NCBI GenBank assembly: GCA_947370975.1
Contig: CANBNG010000002.1
Span: 186,001-250,000 of the forward strand
DNA length: 64,000 bases
Origin: Beijerinckiaceae bacterium
Lineage (GTDB): Bacteria > Pseudomonadota > Alphaproteobacteria > Rhizobiales > Beijerinckiaceae
Reading direction: 5' to 3'
Both the position numbers and the translations under genes were made by a program. Under the pieces are notes generated by a model that saw nothing but the letters and a program-made list of their open reading frames with translations, had not been told where the DNA came from and made no database searches. Shown here piece by piece: positions 43,866-53,310 of this stretch (position 1 is its first letter; the number at the start of each line of letters is the position of its first letter).

Positions 43866-44636
43866 ATGAAGGCGGTGATTCTGGCCGGCGGTCTTGGCAC
43901 CCGGCTCGCCGAGGAAACATCGGTCAGGCCCAAGCCCATGGTCGAGATCGGCGGCAAGCCGATCCTGTGGCACATCATGAAAATCTATTCGGCCCATGGC
44001 GTGAACGACTTCATCCTCTGCCTTGGCTACAAGGGCTATTACATCAAGGAATTCTTCTCGAATTATTTCCTGCACATGTCGGATGTCACCTTCGACATGG
44101 CCAATAACAAGATGGAAGTTCACCGCGAGAATGCCGAGCCCTGGCGCGTCACCCTGGTCGATACGGGTGACAGGACGCAGACCGGCGGCCGGTTGAAACG
44201 GGTGATGGAGCATCTTGCGGGAGAGGATGTCTTTGCGCTCACCTATGGCGACGGCGTCGCCGATATCGATATTACCGCAGAGCTTGCTTTCCATCGCGCG
44301 CATGGCCGGCTTGCAACGGTGGCGGCGGTGCGCCCGAGCAAGCGCTTTGGCGCGCTCAATCTCGATGAGAGCCGCGTCATCCATTTTCGCGAAAAGCCCG
44401 AGGATGAGGGCGGGTGGATAAACGGCGGCTTCTTTCTGCTCTCGCCCAAAGTGGCGCAGCTGATCGAGGGTGACGAGACCGTTTTTGAAGGCGCGCCTTT
44501 GGAGGCGCTGGCCGCGCGCGATCAATTGCGCGCCTTCGTGCATCAGGGCTTCTGGCAGCCGATGGATACGATCCGCGACAGGACTTTGCTCGAAGAGGAA
44601 TGGGCGAGCGACCGGCCCCGATGGAGGGTCTGGTGA
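43866..44636 (+). CDS. rfbF: Glucose-1-phosphate cytidylyltransferase
   Basis: A 256-residue nucleotidyltransferase: VILAGGLGTRLAEETSVRPKPM at the start is the nucleotide-binding signature of this enzyme, EIGGKPILWHIMKIYS follows, and YGDGVADIDI is the metal-binding loop. It makes CDP-glucose from CTP and glucose 1-phosphate, the first step to CDP-deoxysugars. It overlaps the next gene by four bases (GTGA), so the three genes to 46611 form one operon for a cell-surface sugar. Confidence 0.95.
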   Translation: MKAVILAGGLGTRLAEETSVRPKPMVEIGGKPILWHIMKIYSAHGVNDFILCLGYKGYYIKEFFSNYFLHMSDVTFDMANNKMEVHRENAEPWRVTLVDTGDRTQTGGRLKRVMEHLAGEDVFALTYGDGVADIDITAELAFHRAHGRLATVAAVRPSKRFGALNLDESRVIHFREKPEDEGGWINGGFFLLSPKVAQLIEGDETVFEGAPLEALAARDQLRAFVHQGFWQPMDTIRDRTLLEEEWASDRPRWRVW

Positions 44637-45706
44637 TCGAGGAAGGGCTCTGGCGCGGGCGGCGCGTTTTTCTCACCGGTCATACGGGCTTCAAGGGCGC
44701 GTGGCTGAGCGCCATGTTGCTCGGTCTGGGGGCGGAGGTCACGGGCTATGCGCTCGATCCCCCCACGGAGCCCGCTCTCTTTGAGCTTGCGGGGCTTGGC
44801 GCACGAATGACGGATCGGCGCGGGGATTTGCGCGATGGTGAGGCGCTTGCGCGCGCTGTTGAGCGGGCGGCCCCCGAGATCATCCTGCATATGGGCGCGC
44901 AATCGCTGGTGAAGGCCGGTTATGCCGATCCGCTTGCGACCTATGCGACCAATGTCATGGGCACGCTGCATCTGCTGGAGGCAGCGCGCGCCTGCGCGGA
45001 TCTGCGCGCCATCATCGTGGTGACAACCGACAAATGTTACGAAAACACGGGCGATGCTGCTGCCTTTCGTGAAGGCGACCCGCTCGGCGGGTTCGATCCC
45101 TATGCCAGCAGCAAGGCCTGCGCTGAATTGGTGGCGGCATGCTGGCGCGATTCCTTTCTGGCGCGCGCGAATATTGCAGTTGCTACTGCGCGCGCGGGCA
45201 ATGTGATTGGCGGGGGCGATTATGCAGCCGACCGCATTCTGCCCGACGCGATGCGCGCCTTCGCGCGCGGGGAGCCGCTGCAGGTGCGCGCGCCCCAAGC
45301 CGTGCGGCCATGGCAACATGTGCTCGATCCGCTTGGTGGCTATCTTCTGCTGGCAGAGCGCGCCTTTCATGATCCCGCCGGCTTTTCCGGCGCGTGGAAT
45401 TTTGGTCCCGGCCGTGCGCATGAGCAAAGCGTCGAGCGCCTGCTGCAACACGTCACGCGCGCCTATGGCGGGCAGGCGCAGTGGCAGCACGATGGGCGCG
45501 CGCACCCGCATGAAGCAGCCGTCTTGCGGCTCGATGCAAGCAAGGCGCGGCGGCTTCTTGGTTGGTCGTGCCGCCTGGATTTTGAAGAGAGCATTGCCTG
45601 GAGCGTCGATTTTTATCGGCAGGTGGGGGAGGGGGCTGACGCCAGCGTGCTGATGCAGGCCCAGATCGCGGCTTTTCTTGCAGCAAGCCGCGCGGAGACT
45701 GTCTGA
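44633..45706 (+). CDS. rfbG: CDP-glucose 4,6-dehydratase
   Basis: A 357-residue short-chain dehydrogenase-type enzyme: FLTGHTGFKGAWLS (GxxGxxG, NAD binding), MGAQSLVKAGYADP, and TTDKCYEN...FDPYASSKA with the catalytic Y-x3-K, all as in RfbG. It converts CDP-glucose to CDP-4-keto-6-deoxyglucose. Several starts are possible (44600, 44621); the GTG at 44633 is preferred because it follows GGAGGG at a good distance, overlaps the previous stop and gives the usual length. Confidence 0.93.
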   Translation: MIEEGLWRGRRVFLTGHTGFKGAWLSAMLLGLGAEVTGYALDPPTEPALFELAGLGARMTDRRGDLRDGEALARAVERAAPEIILHMGAQSLVKAGYADPLATYATNVMGTLHLLEAARACADLRAIIVVTTDKCYENTGDAAAFREGDPLGGFDPYASSKACAELVAACWRDSFLARANIAVATARAGNVIGGGDYAADRILPDAMRAFARGEPLQVRAPQAVRPWQHVLDPLGGYLLLAERAFHDPAGFSGAWNFGPGRAHEQSVERLLQHVTRAYGGQAQWQHDGRAHPHEAAVLRLDASKARRLLGWSCRLDFEESIAWSVDFYRQVGEGADASVLMQAQIAAFLAASRAETV

Positions 45707-46611
45707 TGCGCGTCTTTCTCACCGGGGCCAATGGTTTTCTGGGGCGCGAGATTGCACGCGAATTGCGCGCGCATGGCCATGTGATCGCCGGACTGCTGCG
45801 CCAGGCGTCCGAACAATCTTCGGGCGGGCATGACATTTGCGGCGATTTTCTCAAGCCGGAAACCTATCGCGATGCGCTGAAGGATTTTGCGCCCGATGCG
45901 CTCGTGCATTGCGGCTGGCACGGGGTTGCCGCGAGCGAACGCGAAACGCGCTCGCAATTGGAAAATGTGCCTGCAGCGGGCGAACTTGTGGCAGCTGCGG
46001 CAGAGGCTGGCGCGCGCATCGCCGTGGGGCTTGGATCGCAAGCCGAATATGGTCACTACGATCATTTGCTGTCGGAAGATGCAGTAACGCGTCCTGTGAC
46101 GCTCTACGGCATTGCAAAGCTGGCGGCGGGCGCGAGCTTTCTGCGCATTGCGCGCCAATGCGGCATGCGGGGCGTGTGGGCCCGCATTTTCTCGCTTTAT
46201 GGCCCCGGTGAAACCGCGCCGACCATGCTGTCCTATCTGGCGCGCACTTTGGCTGCGGGGCAGACGCCCGCGCTCACGCCCTGCACGCAAATCTGGGACT
46301 ATCTGCATGTGCGCGATGCCGCGCGCGCAATTGACGATCTGCTGGCCTTCGATTCAGCGCAGGGCGTGTTCAATATCGCCACTGGCCAGGAGATCGTGCT
46401 GCGTGATGTCGTCCTGCATCTGCGTGACATCATGGCGCCCGGCATCGAGCCGCAATTTGGCGCTGTGCCGATTGGCTCCGAACAGTCTGTCTATCTCGCC
46501 GGCAATGTCGCCAAGCTCATGGGACTAGCGGGCTGGCGGCCGCAGGTCACGCTCGATCAGGGCCTGCGGGAAATCGCGCGCGAAGCGCAGTTGGCGGCGC
46601 GCCGCCTTTAA
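45706..46611 (+). CDS. NAD(P)-dependent sugar epimerase/reductase for the CDP-deoxysugar
   Basis: A 301-residue extended short-chain dehydrogenase: FLTGANGFLGREIARE at the start and VTLYGIAKLAAG with the Y-x3-K pair near 137-141. It overlaps rfbG (TGATG). Because the 3-dehydrase RfbH needed for 3,6-dideoxyhexoses is absent, it more likely reduces or epimerises CDP-4-keto-6-deoxyglucose directly, giving a CDP-6-deoxyhexose such as a fucose type; CDP-abequose or paratose synthase is the alternative if rfbH lies elsewhere. Confidence 0.8.
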   Translation: MRVFLTGANGFLGREIARELRAHGHVIAGLLRQASEQSSGGHDICGDFLKPETYRDALKDFAPDALVHCGWHGVAASERETRSQLENVPAAGELVAAAAEAGARIAVGLGSQAEYGHYDHLLSEDAVTRPVTLYGIAKLAAGASFLRIARQCGMRGVWARIFSLYGPGETAPTMLSYLARTLAAGQTPALTPCTQIWDYLHVRDAARAIDDLLAFDSAQGVFNIATGQEIVLRDVVLHLRDIMAPGIEPQFGAVPIGSEQSVYLAGNVAKLMGLAGWRPQVTLDQGLREIAREAQLAARRL

Positions 46612-46806
46612 AACCCTGGGGCGGTTTTCTTTGACGGCAGGCTGCAAGTCTTCTGGCTTGGCGCGACTTCTTCTCGCTTGGCGCGATTTGGGAATATATG
46701 CTCGGTTCCATGATCAGGTGCGCCAGAAGCCGCGCGTTCGTATGCATCGGTTCGATGCGCGCGCGTCAAAGGCTTCAAGGCGTCCGGCACAGGGAGAGCA
46801 AGCGGC

Positions 46807-47661
46807 ATGAGCAGCGCGGAAATTTCAGTCGAGACGGGCGTGATCTATGCGACTCATGACGGGCAGGAGCTGAAAGGCACGCTCTACCGGCCCGCAGGTG
46901 CGGGGCCATTTCCGGCGATTGTCGCCCTGCATGGCGGTGGCTGGCGTCAGGCCTCGCCCATTGTCTATCAGCATCTCGGCCCCTGGCTTGCGCGTCAGGG
47001 CTATGTCGTCTTCGCGCCTGTCTATCGCAGCGCCAAGGTTGGCCAGGCGAGCTACCCGCATGCCGTGCATGATGTGCGCGCCGCGATCCAGTTCGTGAAA
47101 GGCGCGCTCGAGCGCACCCATGCCGATCCTGCGCGCGTGGCCATCATGGGCGAATCTGCGGGCGGCCATCTCGCCGCGCTCGTGGCGCTGGCGGGGGACG
47201 AGCCCCTGTTTGCCGAGGGCGCACCCTCTGGTCCCTACAGCGGCCTGTCGACCAGCGTGAAAGCGGCGATCCCGATCTACGGCGTCTTCGATCTCGTGCA
47301 GCAATGGCGGCACGATCTGATGTCGCGTCTGGGCGAGCAGCAGATCGTGGAGCTGTTTCTGGGCACGACGCCCCCGCGCGACCGTCGCATCTGTTTCGAT
47401 GCCTCGCCGATCTCCTATTGCATCGAGCGGCTGAACAAGCCGGCCTTCCTCGTGGCCTGGGGCACGCAGGATGATGTGGTGGATCCGCTGTCGCAATCGG
47501 TACCCTTCGTCGAAGCGCTGAAACAGGCGTCGGTCTGGGTCCGTACCATCATTGTCGAGGGCGCACCCCATTATTGGGCGGGCGACCCGCTCGAGGAGGA
47601 GGGCTCGCATTCCGCCTTCTTCGCCCACCGCCTGTTGCGCTTCCTCAAGGCGCGCCTCTAA
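46807..47661 (+). CDS. Alpha/beta hydrolase (carboxylesterase, HGGGW type)
   Basis: A 284-residue hydrolase: VALHGGGWRQ near 37 (oxyanion hole), GESAGGHLAAL near 116 (nucleophile), DDVVDPLSQSVPF with the acid, and GAPHYW with the catalytic histidine. It resembles BD-FAE and hormone-sensitive-lipase-like esterases. GGGAG precedes the ATG. It stands alone between the sugar operon and pobA. Confidence 0.85.
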   Translation: MSSAEISVETGVIYATHDGQELKGTLYRPAGAGPFPAIVALHGGGWRQASPIVYQHLGPWLARQGYVVFAPVYRSAKVGQASYPHAVHDVRAAIQFVKGALERTHADPARVAIMGESAGGHLAALVALAGDEPLFAEGAPSGPYSGLSTSVKAAIPIYGVFDLVQQWRHDLMSRLGEQQIVELFLGTTPPRDRRICFDASPISYCIERLNKPAFLVAWGTQDDVVDPLSQSVPFVEALKQASVWVRTIIVEGAPHYWAGDPLEEEGSHSAFFAHRLLRFLKARL

Positions 47662-47762
47662 GGGCAGGTCTATGCGACCAAAAGGAGGCTCGCCGGGGCG
47701 GGCCTTCCTCACTAGATAGGACGAAAGCGGCTTGGGGAGAGCCGCCCTTCCGAGGACAGAAC

Positions 47763-48944
47763 ATGGCGACGACACGCACTCAGGTTGGCATTATCGGGGC
47801 AGGCCCCGCGGGCTTGCTGCTGGCCCAGATCCTCGACAAGGCTGGTATTTCAAGCGTCGTGCTGGAACGGCGCGACCGCGCTTATGTGGAAGGCCGCATT
47901 CGCGCGGGCGTGCTGGAGCAGGGCACCGTCGATCTGCTCGATCAGGCGGGCGTGGGTGCGCGATGTGCTCGCGAGGGGATGGTCCACAAGGGCATCTATA
48001 TTTCGATCGAGAACGATCGTCGCCAGATCGATCTTGAAGAGCTGACCGGCGGCAAGCATGTCGTCGTCTATGGCCAGACCGAGGTGACGAAGGATCTGAT
48101 TGCGGCTCGTATCGCTGCGGGCGGCGACCTGCGGTTTGATTGCGATGCTGTCACGATCCACGATATCGAGAGCCAGCATCCGCGCCTGACCTATGTGGCG
48201 GGCGATGAAAGCCATGAGGTCATCTGCGATTTCATTGCAGGCTGCGATGGTTTTCACGGCGTCAGCCGGCAGGCTATTCCGGCCTCGCTGCAGCGCGTGT
48301 ACGAACGCGTCTATCCGTTTGGCTGGCTCGGCATTCTGGCTGAAGCGCCCCCTGTCGCCGATGAGCTGATCTATGCGCGTCATTCACGCGGCTTTGCGCT
48401 TTATTCCATGCGCTCGACCAAGATCGTGCGCCATTACATCCAATGCCTGCCCGACACAGATCTCGAGGATTGGCCCGATGAGCGCGTGTGGGATGAATTG
48501 CGTCTGCGCCTGCCGCGCGAGGATCAGCATCTGTTGAAGACCGGGCGGGTGTTTGAGAAAAGCGTCACGCCGATGCGCTCTTTCGTCTCCGAGCCGATGC
48601 GCTTCGGGCGTCTGTTTCTGGCGGGCGATGCCGGCCATATCGTGCCACCGACGGGCGCCAAAGGGCTCAACCTTGCCGCCAGCGACGTTCATTATCTGAG
48701 CCGCGCCTTCATCGCCTTCTATCAGGACAATGCGAGCGCGCAGCTCGATGCCTATTCAGACAAGGCTCTGGCGCGCATCTGGAAGGCGCAGCGGTTCTCG
48801 TGGTGGATGACGTCCATGCTGCATAATTTCGGGCCGGGGGATGATTTCGATTCCCGCGTGCGCGGCGCTGAACTCGCCTACACATTGTCGTCGCGCGCAG
48901 CGATGACGGCGCTTGCTGAAAATTATGTCGGCCTGCCGTTCTGA
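47763..48944 (+). CDS. pobA: 4-hydroxybenzoate 3-monooxygenase
   Basis: A 393-residue flavoprotein of the usual PobA length: IIGAGPAGLLLAQIL at the start, the AYVEGRIRAGVLEQGTVDLL segment typical of PobA, GCDGFHGVSR (second FAD/NADPH motif) and LAGDAGHIVPPTGAKGLNLA. It hydroxylates 4-hydroxybenzoate to protocatechuate. No pobR or pca genes are nearby. The ATG at 47763 gives the standard N-terminus; the long upstream extension of the frame is not used. Confidence 0.95.
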   Translation: MATTRTQVGIIGAGPAGLLLAQILDKAGISSVVLERRDRAYVEGRIRAGVLEQGTVDLLDQAGVGARCAREGMVHKGIYISIENDRRQIDLEELTGGKHVVVYGQTEVTKDLIAARIAAGGDLRFDCDAVTIHDIESQHPRLTYVAGDESHEVICDFIAGCDGFHGVSRQAIPASLQRVYERVYPFGWLGILAEAPPVADELIYARHSRGFALYSMRSTKIVRHYIQCLPDTDLEDWPDERVWDELRLRLPREDQHLLKTGRVFEKSVTPMRSFVSEPMRFGRLFLAGDAGHIVPPTGAKGLNLAASDVHYLSRAFIAFYQDNASAQLDAYSDKALARIWKAQRFSWWMTSMLHNFGPGDDFDSRVRGAELAYTLSSRAAMTALAENYVGLPF

Positions 48945-48960
48945 ACGGGGCGAAAAGCAA

Positions 48961-48995
48961 AGCCATCCAGATCGCTTGCGGGCGTCTGGATGGCT
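48961..48995. terminator. Bidirectional terminator between convergent genes
   Basis: Eleven-base perfect arms (agccatccaga / tctggatggct) with a 13-base loop, followed by gttttt on the plus strand, between pobA and the convergent class II aldolase gene. Confidence 0.7.
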
Positions 48996-49010
48996 TGTGC
49001 GTTTTTGGTC

Positions 49011-49748
49011 TTAGAGGCCGAGTTCCCAATCCTTGGGGATGACGCCCGAGGTGATCGCGCCCTCGACGTAATAGCGCCAGAGCTTGCTGACATGTGGCAC
49101 GCGCTTGAAGTCGCGTGCGAAGGAGGCGATGTCGGTCGCCGTCAGCGGCTTCACGCGGCCAATGGCGGCGGCGTGATACATGGCTTCGCCGTTCTCGACG
49201 AAATGCACGGAATCGACCAGCACCGCAGGCACGGATTCAGCGGTCACGATCTGCCCATGCGCGCGAATTTGCATCGCATGATGAGGCCCAAGGGTCTTTG
49301 CAACCGCGCGGCCGAGCTCGGAATTGGCGACATGGGACGGATCGTCATGCACCGGCATGCCCGAGACCCAGCGGATCGCATGGTTCTTGAGCGGCAGCAG
49401 GTCCATGTCTTCAACGAGCGTGAAGACATTGGTGATGTCGTGATGGAAATGGGCGACCGAATTGATATCGGGACGCGCGCGCAGGATTTCGCCATGCAGA
49501 TAGACTTCGGCCGGGGCGCGGACGCCGGGCGGGCCAGACAGCACCTTGCCATCATAATCGCAGATCAGCAGATGCTCCGGGCGCAGGCCCGAACGCGGCT
49601 GGTCGAAGGGCTGAATGAGATAGGCGTCGCGGCCGGGCAGGCGGGCGCTGACGTGGCCGCTATAGGCCATGATCTTCAGGTCGTTGAGGAGCAGGGTGCA
49701 GGCTGCGACCTGGGCGCGCAGTGAGTTGTCGCCAACAAGATCAGTCAA
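49011..49748 (-). CDS. Class II aldolase/adducin-family protein
   Basis: A 245-residue protein with the family's zinc site: APAEVYLHGEILR gives the glutamate, SVAHFHHD the two histidines (HxH) and RAHGQIVTAES the third. Members are aldolases, epimerases or decarboxylases acting on small hydroxy acids and sugar phosphates. The substrate here is unknown; neighbouring pobA could mean an aromatic or keto-acid substrate, but they are on opposite strands. A ribosome site (GGAGG) precedes the ATG. Confidence 0.85.
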   Translation of the reverse strand: MTDLVGDNSLRAQVAACTLLLNDLKIMAYSGHVSARLPGRDAYLIQPFDQPRSGLRPEHLLICDYDGKVLSGPPGVRAPAEVYLHGEILRARPDINSVAHFHHDITNVFTLVEDMDLLPLKNHAIRWVSGMPVHDDPSHVANSELGRAVAKTLGPHHAMQIRAHGQIVTAESVPAVLVDSVHFVENGEAMYHAAAIGRVKPLTATDIASFARDFKRVPHVSKLWRYYVEGAITSGVIPKDWELGL

Positions 49749-49833
49749 AATTTCCTCCGGTATTTTTGGTTAAGCCGCCGGGACAATTGCGCCAAAGGCG
49801 CGGCTTGTCCAGCCTCAACCTCACCGGACCTGT

Positions 49834-50472
49834 TCAGGCGCTCCGGCCAAGCAAGCTGTTGGCGATCTTCTTCATCCGCGTCGAAAACCGATGCCGGTTC
49901 TGCTCGCGGTCCACCACATCCTGCGTCGTCACCCAATTGAGCTGAATCGCGCGGCGCGGGCCCTCGTGTGGCTTGTGGCCGTGCCAGGATGTGTCGGACC
50001 GCCGGAAGGCCAGCAGCGTGCCGCCATAGGGGGGCACTTCCGCCACGCTGTCCTCAAGGTCGGTCCCCGAGCGCAAGATGCGCAGGCGGCCACCGTCCGA
50101 TTCCCAGCCCTCGTTCATATAAAGCAGGACGGTGATGAGCTTGGTCCTGGAATCGGTATGGATCTCGCCATCGCGGCTGCGCACGAACCCGCGCACCGTA
50201 TACATGGTGGGCCGGTCCGTCAGATCGATGCCGAATTTCGTCTCGATGGCCGTGCGGAATGCCGGGCCCTCCAATTCGGCCATGAGGCCTGCGAAATGGC
50301 CGGCGATGTCGAGCTCGGCCGGCGGGTGGGAGCCGGGGCCCGGCACCTTGGGGAAATCCTTCGACACGTCACCAAACTGCTGCGGCAGGATGAAATTCTC
50401 GACGATCAGCCATTCATAGGGATCGCGCTCCAGCGGGGTGCGGTCGAGGGCATCGAAATCGAGATAGGTCAT
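49834..50472 (-). CDS. 2-oxoglutarate/Fe(II)-dependent oxygenase
   Basis: A 212-residue protein with the jelly-roll iron site: GEIHTDSRTKLITVLLYMN supplies H-x-D, GGRLRIL is the strand after it, and DTSWHGHKPHEGPRRAIQLNW gives the distal histidine and the arginine that binds 2-oxoglutarate. It is closest to the prolyl-4-hydroxylase-like class. The substrate is unknown. The ATG at 50472 is preferred over a start at 50532, which would add an unrelated Pro/Ala-rich tail. Confidence 0.8.
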   Translation of the reverse strand: MTYLDFDALDRTPLERDPYEWLIVENFILPQQFGDVSKDFPKVPGPGSHPPAELDIAGHFAGLMAELEGPAFRTAIETKFGIDLTDRPTMYTVRGFVRSRDGEIHTDSRTKLITVLLYMNEGWESDGGRLRILRSGTDLEDSVAEVPPYGGTLLAFRRSDTSWHGHKPHEGPRRAIQLNWVTTQDVVDREQNRHRFSTRMKKIANSLLGRSA

Positions 50473-50672
50473 CGCAGGTTTCCCGGGGGCGGATGTCGGC
50501 TCCAGCCGCAAAGCCGCGCCAAGATGGCCCAAGGCCGGAGGCTTTGCAACGCGCGCGTTGCGGGCAATTGGGCGCAGGGCAGCGCTTGTTTCCAGATGCG
50601 ACGCATTGCCAAGGTCACGCTTTGGAGGCCAGAATAGTATCTGTTTCGCATGTGTTCGTATTGGCGAGCTAA

Positions 50673-51491
50673 ATGTTTGTCACCAAGTCAGTTTCGCGTT
50701 TTGTTCACATTTCCGTCCTCCTCTCCCCCATTTTGGGGCTCCGGACGCATCCCGCGGTTGCCGGATCGTTCCTGATGAACGAGGGCGAGGGGCAGGCCAT
50801 TGTCTCCACCCGGATGGGTGACTCGGTTCTTGCCTTTGATTCCTCTGGCTTTGTGGCCGCCGCGCCGCGCTATCGCAAGATCGAGACGAGCCTCTATCTG
50901 GAATATGGCCTGACGCGCGACCTCACGCTCATCATGTCACCCGCGCTGCGCGATATCAGCCTTGCCCCCACGCCACCGGCCACCGAGACGATCAAGGCCC
51001 AGGGCATCGGAACGCTGGAGGGCGGCGCGCGCTGGCGGCTGGCCAACTTCGACACCACGACCGTCTCCTTTCAGGCGCTTGTGCGAACGCCCATGAAAAG
51101 CGACCCGGCCTTGCCGGTCGAAAACCGGCCCCAGACGCAGTTGCGGCTTGGCCTTGGAGCGCCGGCAGAGCTTTTTGGACGCGACGGCTTCATCGATATC
51201 TCGACCGCCTGGATCAAGCGGGCGGAGGCCTGGCCCGACGAGCTGCGCTTCGACCTCACGCTCGGGTTTTGGCAGACGCCGGAGCGGCTGTTGCTTGTGC
51301 AATATTACAATTCGCTGTTTCCCGGAGCCCATGCGAATGGGGCCGTGCCCCGCACCCACAAGATCGAGACGAGCACCGTTTACAAGCTCGGGCCCGACTG
51401 GTCGCTGCAAATGGGGTCGTTCCTGAGCTATGGAGGCCTGCTGACGCGGCGCGAGCGGGGCAGTGTGATTGCGGTTTGGCGACGCTTCTGA
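50673..51491 (+). CDS. Outer-membrane beta-barrel-like exported protein
   Basis: A 272-residue protein with an N-terminal export signal (FVHISVLLSPILGLRTHPAVA) and alternating hydrophobic strands to the end (TSLYLEYGLTRDLTLIMSP, TVSFQALVRTPM, FDLTLGFW). It finishes in AVWRRF, a terminal phenylalanine as in outer-membrane proteins. The family is unknown to me. Confidence 0.65.
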   Translation: MFVTKSVSRFVHISVLLSPILGLRTHPAVAGSFLMNEGEGQAIVSTRMGDSVLAFDSSGFVAAAPRYRKIETSLYLEYGLTRDLTLIMSPALRDISLAPTPPATETIKAQGIGTLEGGARWRLANFDTTTVSFQALVRTPMKSDPALPVENRPQTQLRLGLGAPAELFGRDGFIDISTAWIKRAEAWPDELRFDLTLGFWQTPERLLLVQYYNSLFPGAHANGAVPRTHKIETSTVYKLGPDWSLQMGSFLSYGGLLTRRERGSVIAVWRRF

Positions 51492-51582
51492 ACGGCCAAG
51501 CCCGCGAATTGCTGGACCCTGTGCCGGATGAGCGTTAAAAGCGGGCAGCATTTCTCAATTCAACAGAGCGAGACGCGAGCCC

Positions 51583-53235
51583 ATGGCGCGCCAATTTGTC
51601 TACCATATGCAGGGCCTCACCAAGACCTGGCCGGGCGGGAAGAAAGTTCTCGATAACGTTCATCTCTCCTTCTATCCCGACGCCAAGATCGGCGTGCTCG
51701 GCGTCAACGGCTCCGGCAAGTCGACGCTGCTGCGCATCATGGCGGGCATCGATACCGAATTTACGGGCGACGGCTGGGTTGCCGAGGGTGCGCGCGTCGG
51801 CTACCTGCCCCAGGAGCCCAAGCTCGACGAGACGCTCGATGTGCGTGGCAATGTCATGCTCGGCGTCGCCGCCAAGAAGGATATCCTCGACCGCTACAAC
51901 GATCTCGCCATGAATTATTCGGACGAGACCGCCGACGAGATGACGCAATTGCAGGACGAGATCGAGGCGCAGGGCCTCTGGGATCTCGATGCCCAGGTCG
52001 ATCAGGCGATGGAAGCACTCGGCTGCCCGCCCGACGATTGGGCGGTCTCAAAGCTCTCGGGCGGCGAGCTGCGCCGCGTCGCGCTTTGCAAGCTGCTGCT
52101 TGAAAAGCCCGAGATGCTGCTGCTCGACGAACCGACCAACCATCTCGACGCCGAGACGGTGAACTGGCTCGAAGGCCATTTGCGCACCTATCCGGGCGCC
52201 ATCCTGATCGTCACCCATGACCGTTACTTCCTCGACAATGTGACGGGCTGGATTCTCGAACTCGATCGCGGCCGTGGCATTCCCTATGAAGGGAATTATT
52301 CCTCCTGGTTGCAGCAGAAGCAGAAGCGTCTGCAGCAGGAAGGCCGCGAGGACGAAGCCCGCCAGCGCGCGCTCGAATCCGAAAGCGAATGGATTGCCTC
52401 TTCGCCCAAGGCCCGTCAGGCCAAGAGCAAGGCGCGTATCGCGCGCTATGAGGATCTCGTCGCCAAGCAGAACGACAAGGCGCCCTCGACTGCGCAGATC
52501 ATCATTCCGGTCGCCGAGCGCCTGGGCAATAATGTCATCGATTTCGAAAATCTCTCGAAGGGTTTTGGCGACAAGCTGCTCGTCGACAATCTGTCGTTCA
52601 AGCTGCCGCCCGGCGGCATTGTCGGCGTGATCGGTCCCAACGGCGCGGGCAAGACGACCCTGTTCCGCATGATCACTGGTCAGGACAAGCCCGACAGCGG
52701 CTCGATCAAGGTCGGTGAATCGGTCAAGCTTGGTTATGTCGACCAGTCGCGCGACGCGCTCGACAATAACAAGACCGTCTGGGAGGAAGTCTCGGGCGGC
52801 AACGATGTGATCTATCTCGGCAAGCGCGAGATCAACTCACGCGGCTATTGCTCGACCTTCAACTTCAAGGGCGGCGACCAGCAGAAGAAAGTCGGCATGC
52901 TGTCGGGTGGTGAACGCAACCGCGTGCATCTGGCCAAAATGCTGAAGACGGGCGCAAATCTTCTGCTGCTCGACGAACCGACCAACGATCTCGATGTCGA
53001 CACCTTGCGTGCGCTCGAAGATGCGCTGACGGAATTTGCCGGCTGCGCGGTCATCATCTCGCATGATCGCTTCTTCCTCGATCGTATCGCCACCCACATG
53101 CTCGCCTTCGAAGGCGACAGCCATGTGGAATGGTTTGAAGGCAACTTCCAGGATTACGAAGAAGACAAGAAGCGCCGTCTCGGGATTGATTCCATCATCC
53201 CGCATCGGTTGAAGTACAAGAAGTTTGCGCGCTAA
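51583..53235 (+). CDS. ettA: Energy-dependent translational throttle protein EttA (ABC-F)
   Basis: A 550-residue soluble protein with two ABC domains: GVNGSGKST and GPNGAGKTT (Walker A), LSGGELRRVAL and LSGGERNRVHL (signatures), DEPTNHLDAE and DEPTNDLDVD (Walker B). The two are joined by the basic linker of ABC-F proteins. Length and the start ARQFVYHMQGLTKTWPGGKK match EttA, which gates the ribosomal E site according to the ATP/ADP ratio. It ends in a strong terminator. Confidence 0.96.
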   Translation: MARQFVYHMQGLTKTWPGGKKVLDNVHLSFYPDAKIGVLGVNGSGKSTLLRIMAGIDTEFTGDGWVAEGARVGYLPQEPKLDETLDVRGNVMLGVAAKKDILDRYNDLAMNYSDETADEMTQLQDEIEAQGLWDLDAQVDQAMEALGCPPDDWAVSKLSGGELRRVALCKLLLEKPEMLLLDEPTNHLDAETVNWLEGHLRTYPGAILIVTHDRYFLDNVTGWILELDRGRGIPYEGNYSSWLQQKQKRLQQEGREDEARQRALESESEWIASSPKARQAKSKARIARYEDLVAKQNDKAPSTAQIIIPVAERLGNNVIDFENLSKGFGDKLLVDNLSFKLPPGGIVGVIGPNGAGKTTLFRMITGQDKPDSGSIKVGESVKLGYVDQSRDALDNNKTVWEEVSGGNDVIYLGKREINSRGYCSTFNFKGGDQQKKVGMLSGGERNRVHLAKMLKTGANLLLLDEPTNDLDVDTLRALEDALTEFAGCAVIISHDRFFLDRIATHMLAFEGDSHVEWFEGNFQDYEEDKKRRLGIDSIIPHRLKYKKFAR

Positions 53236-53250
53236 GCAGAGTTTGACAAA

Positions 53251-53274
53251 GGGCCGCATCTGCGGCCCTTTTTT
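53251..53274 (+). terminator. Rho-independent terminator of ettA
   Basis: A perfect stem gggccgca / tgcggccc with a TC loop and a run of six T, 16 bases after the ettA stop. Confidence 0.9.
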
Positions 53275-53310
53275 ATGTTCGACGCGCCGTCATTGCTTTT
53301 CAGGTTCACT

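Noticed and set aside
49834..50472. Prolyl-hydroxylase-like oxygenase as a collagen-modifying enzyme for the protein at 29544
   Set aside because: The genes are 15 kb apart on different operons, and prolines of the bacterial Gly-X-Y region sit almost only in the X position, whereas collagen prolyl-4-hydroxylases act on Y-position proline. A link cannot be supported.
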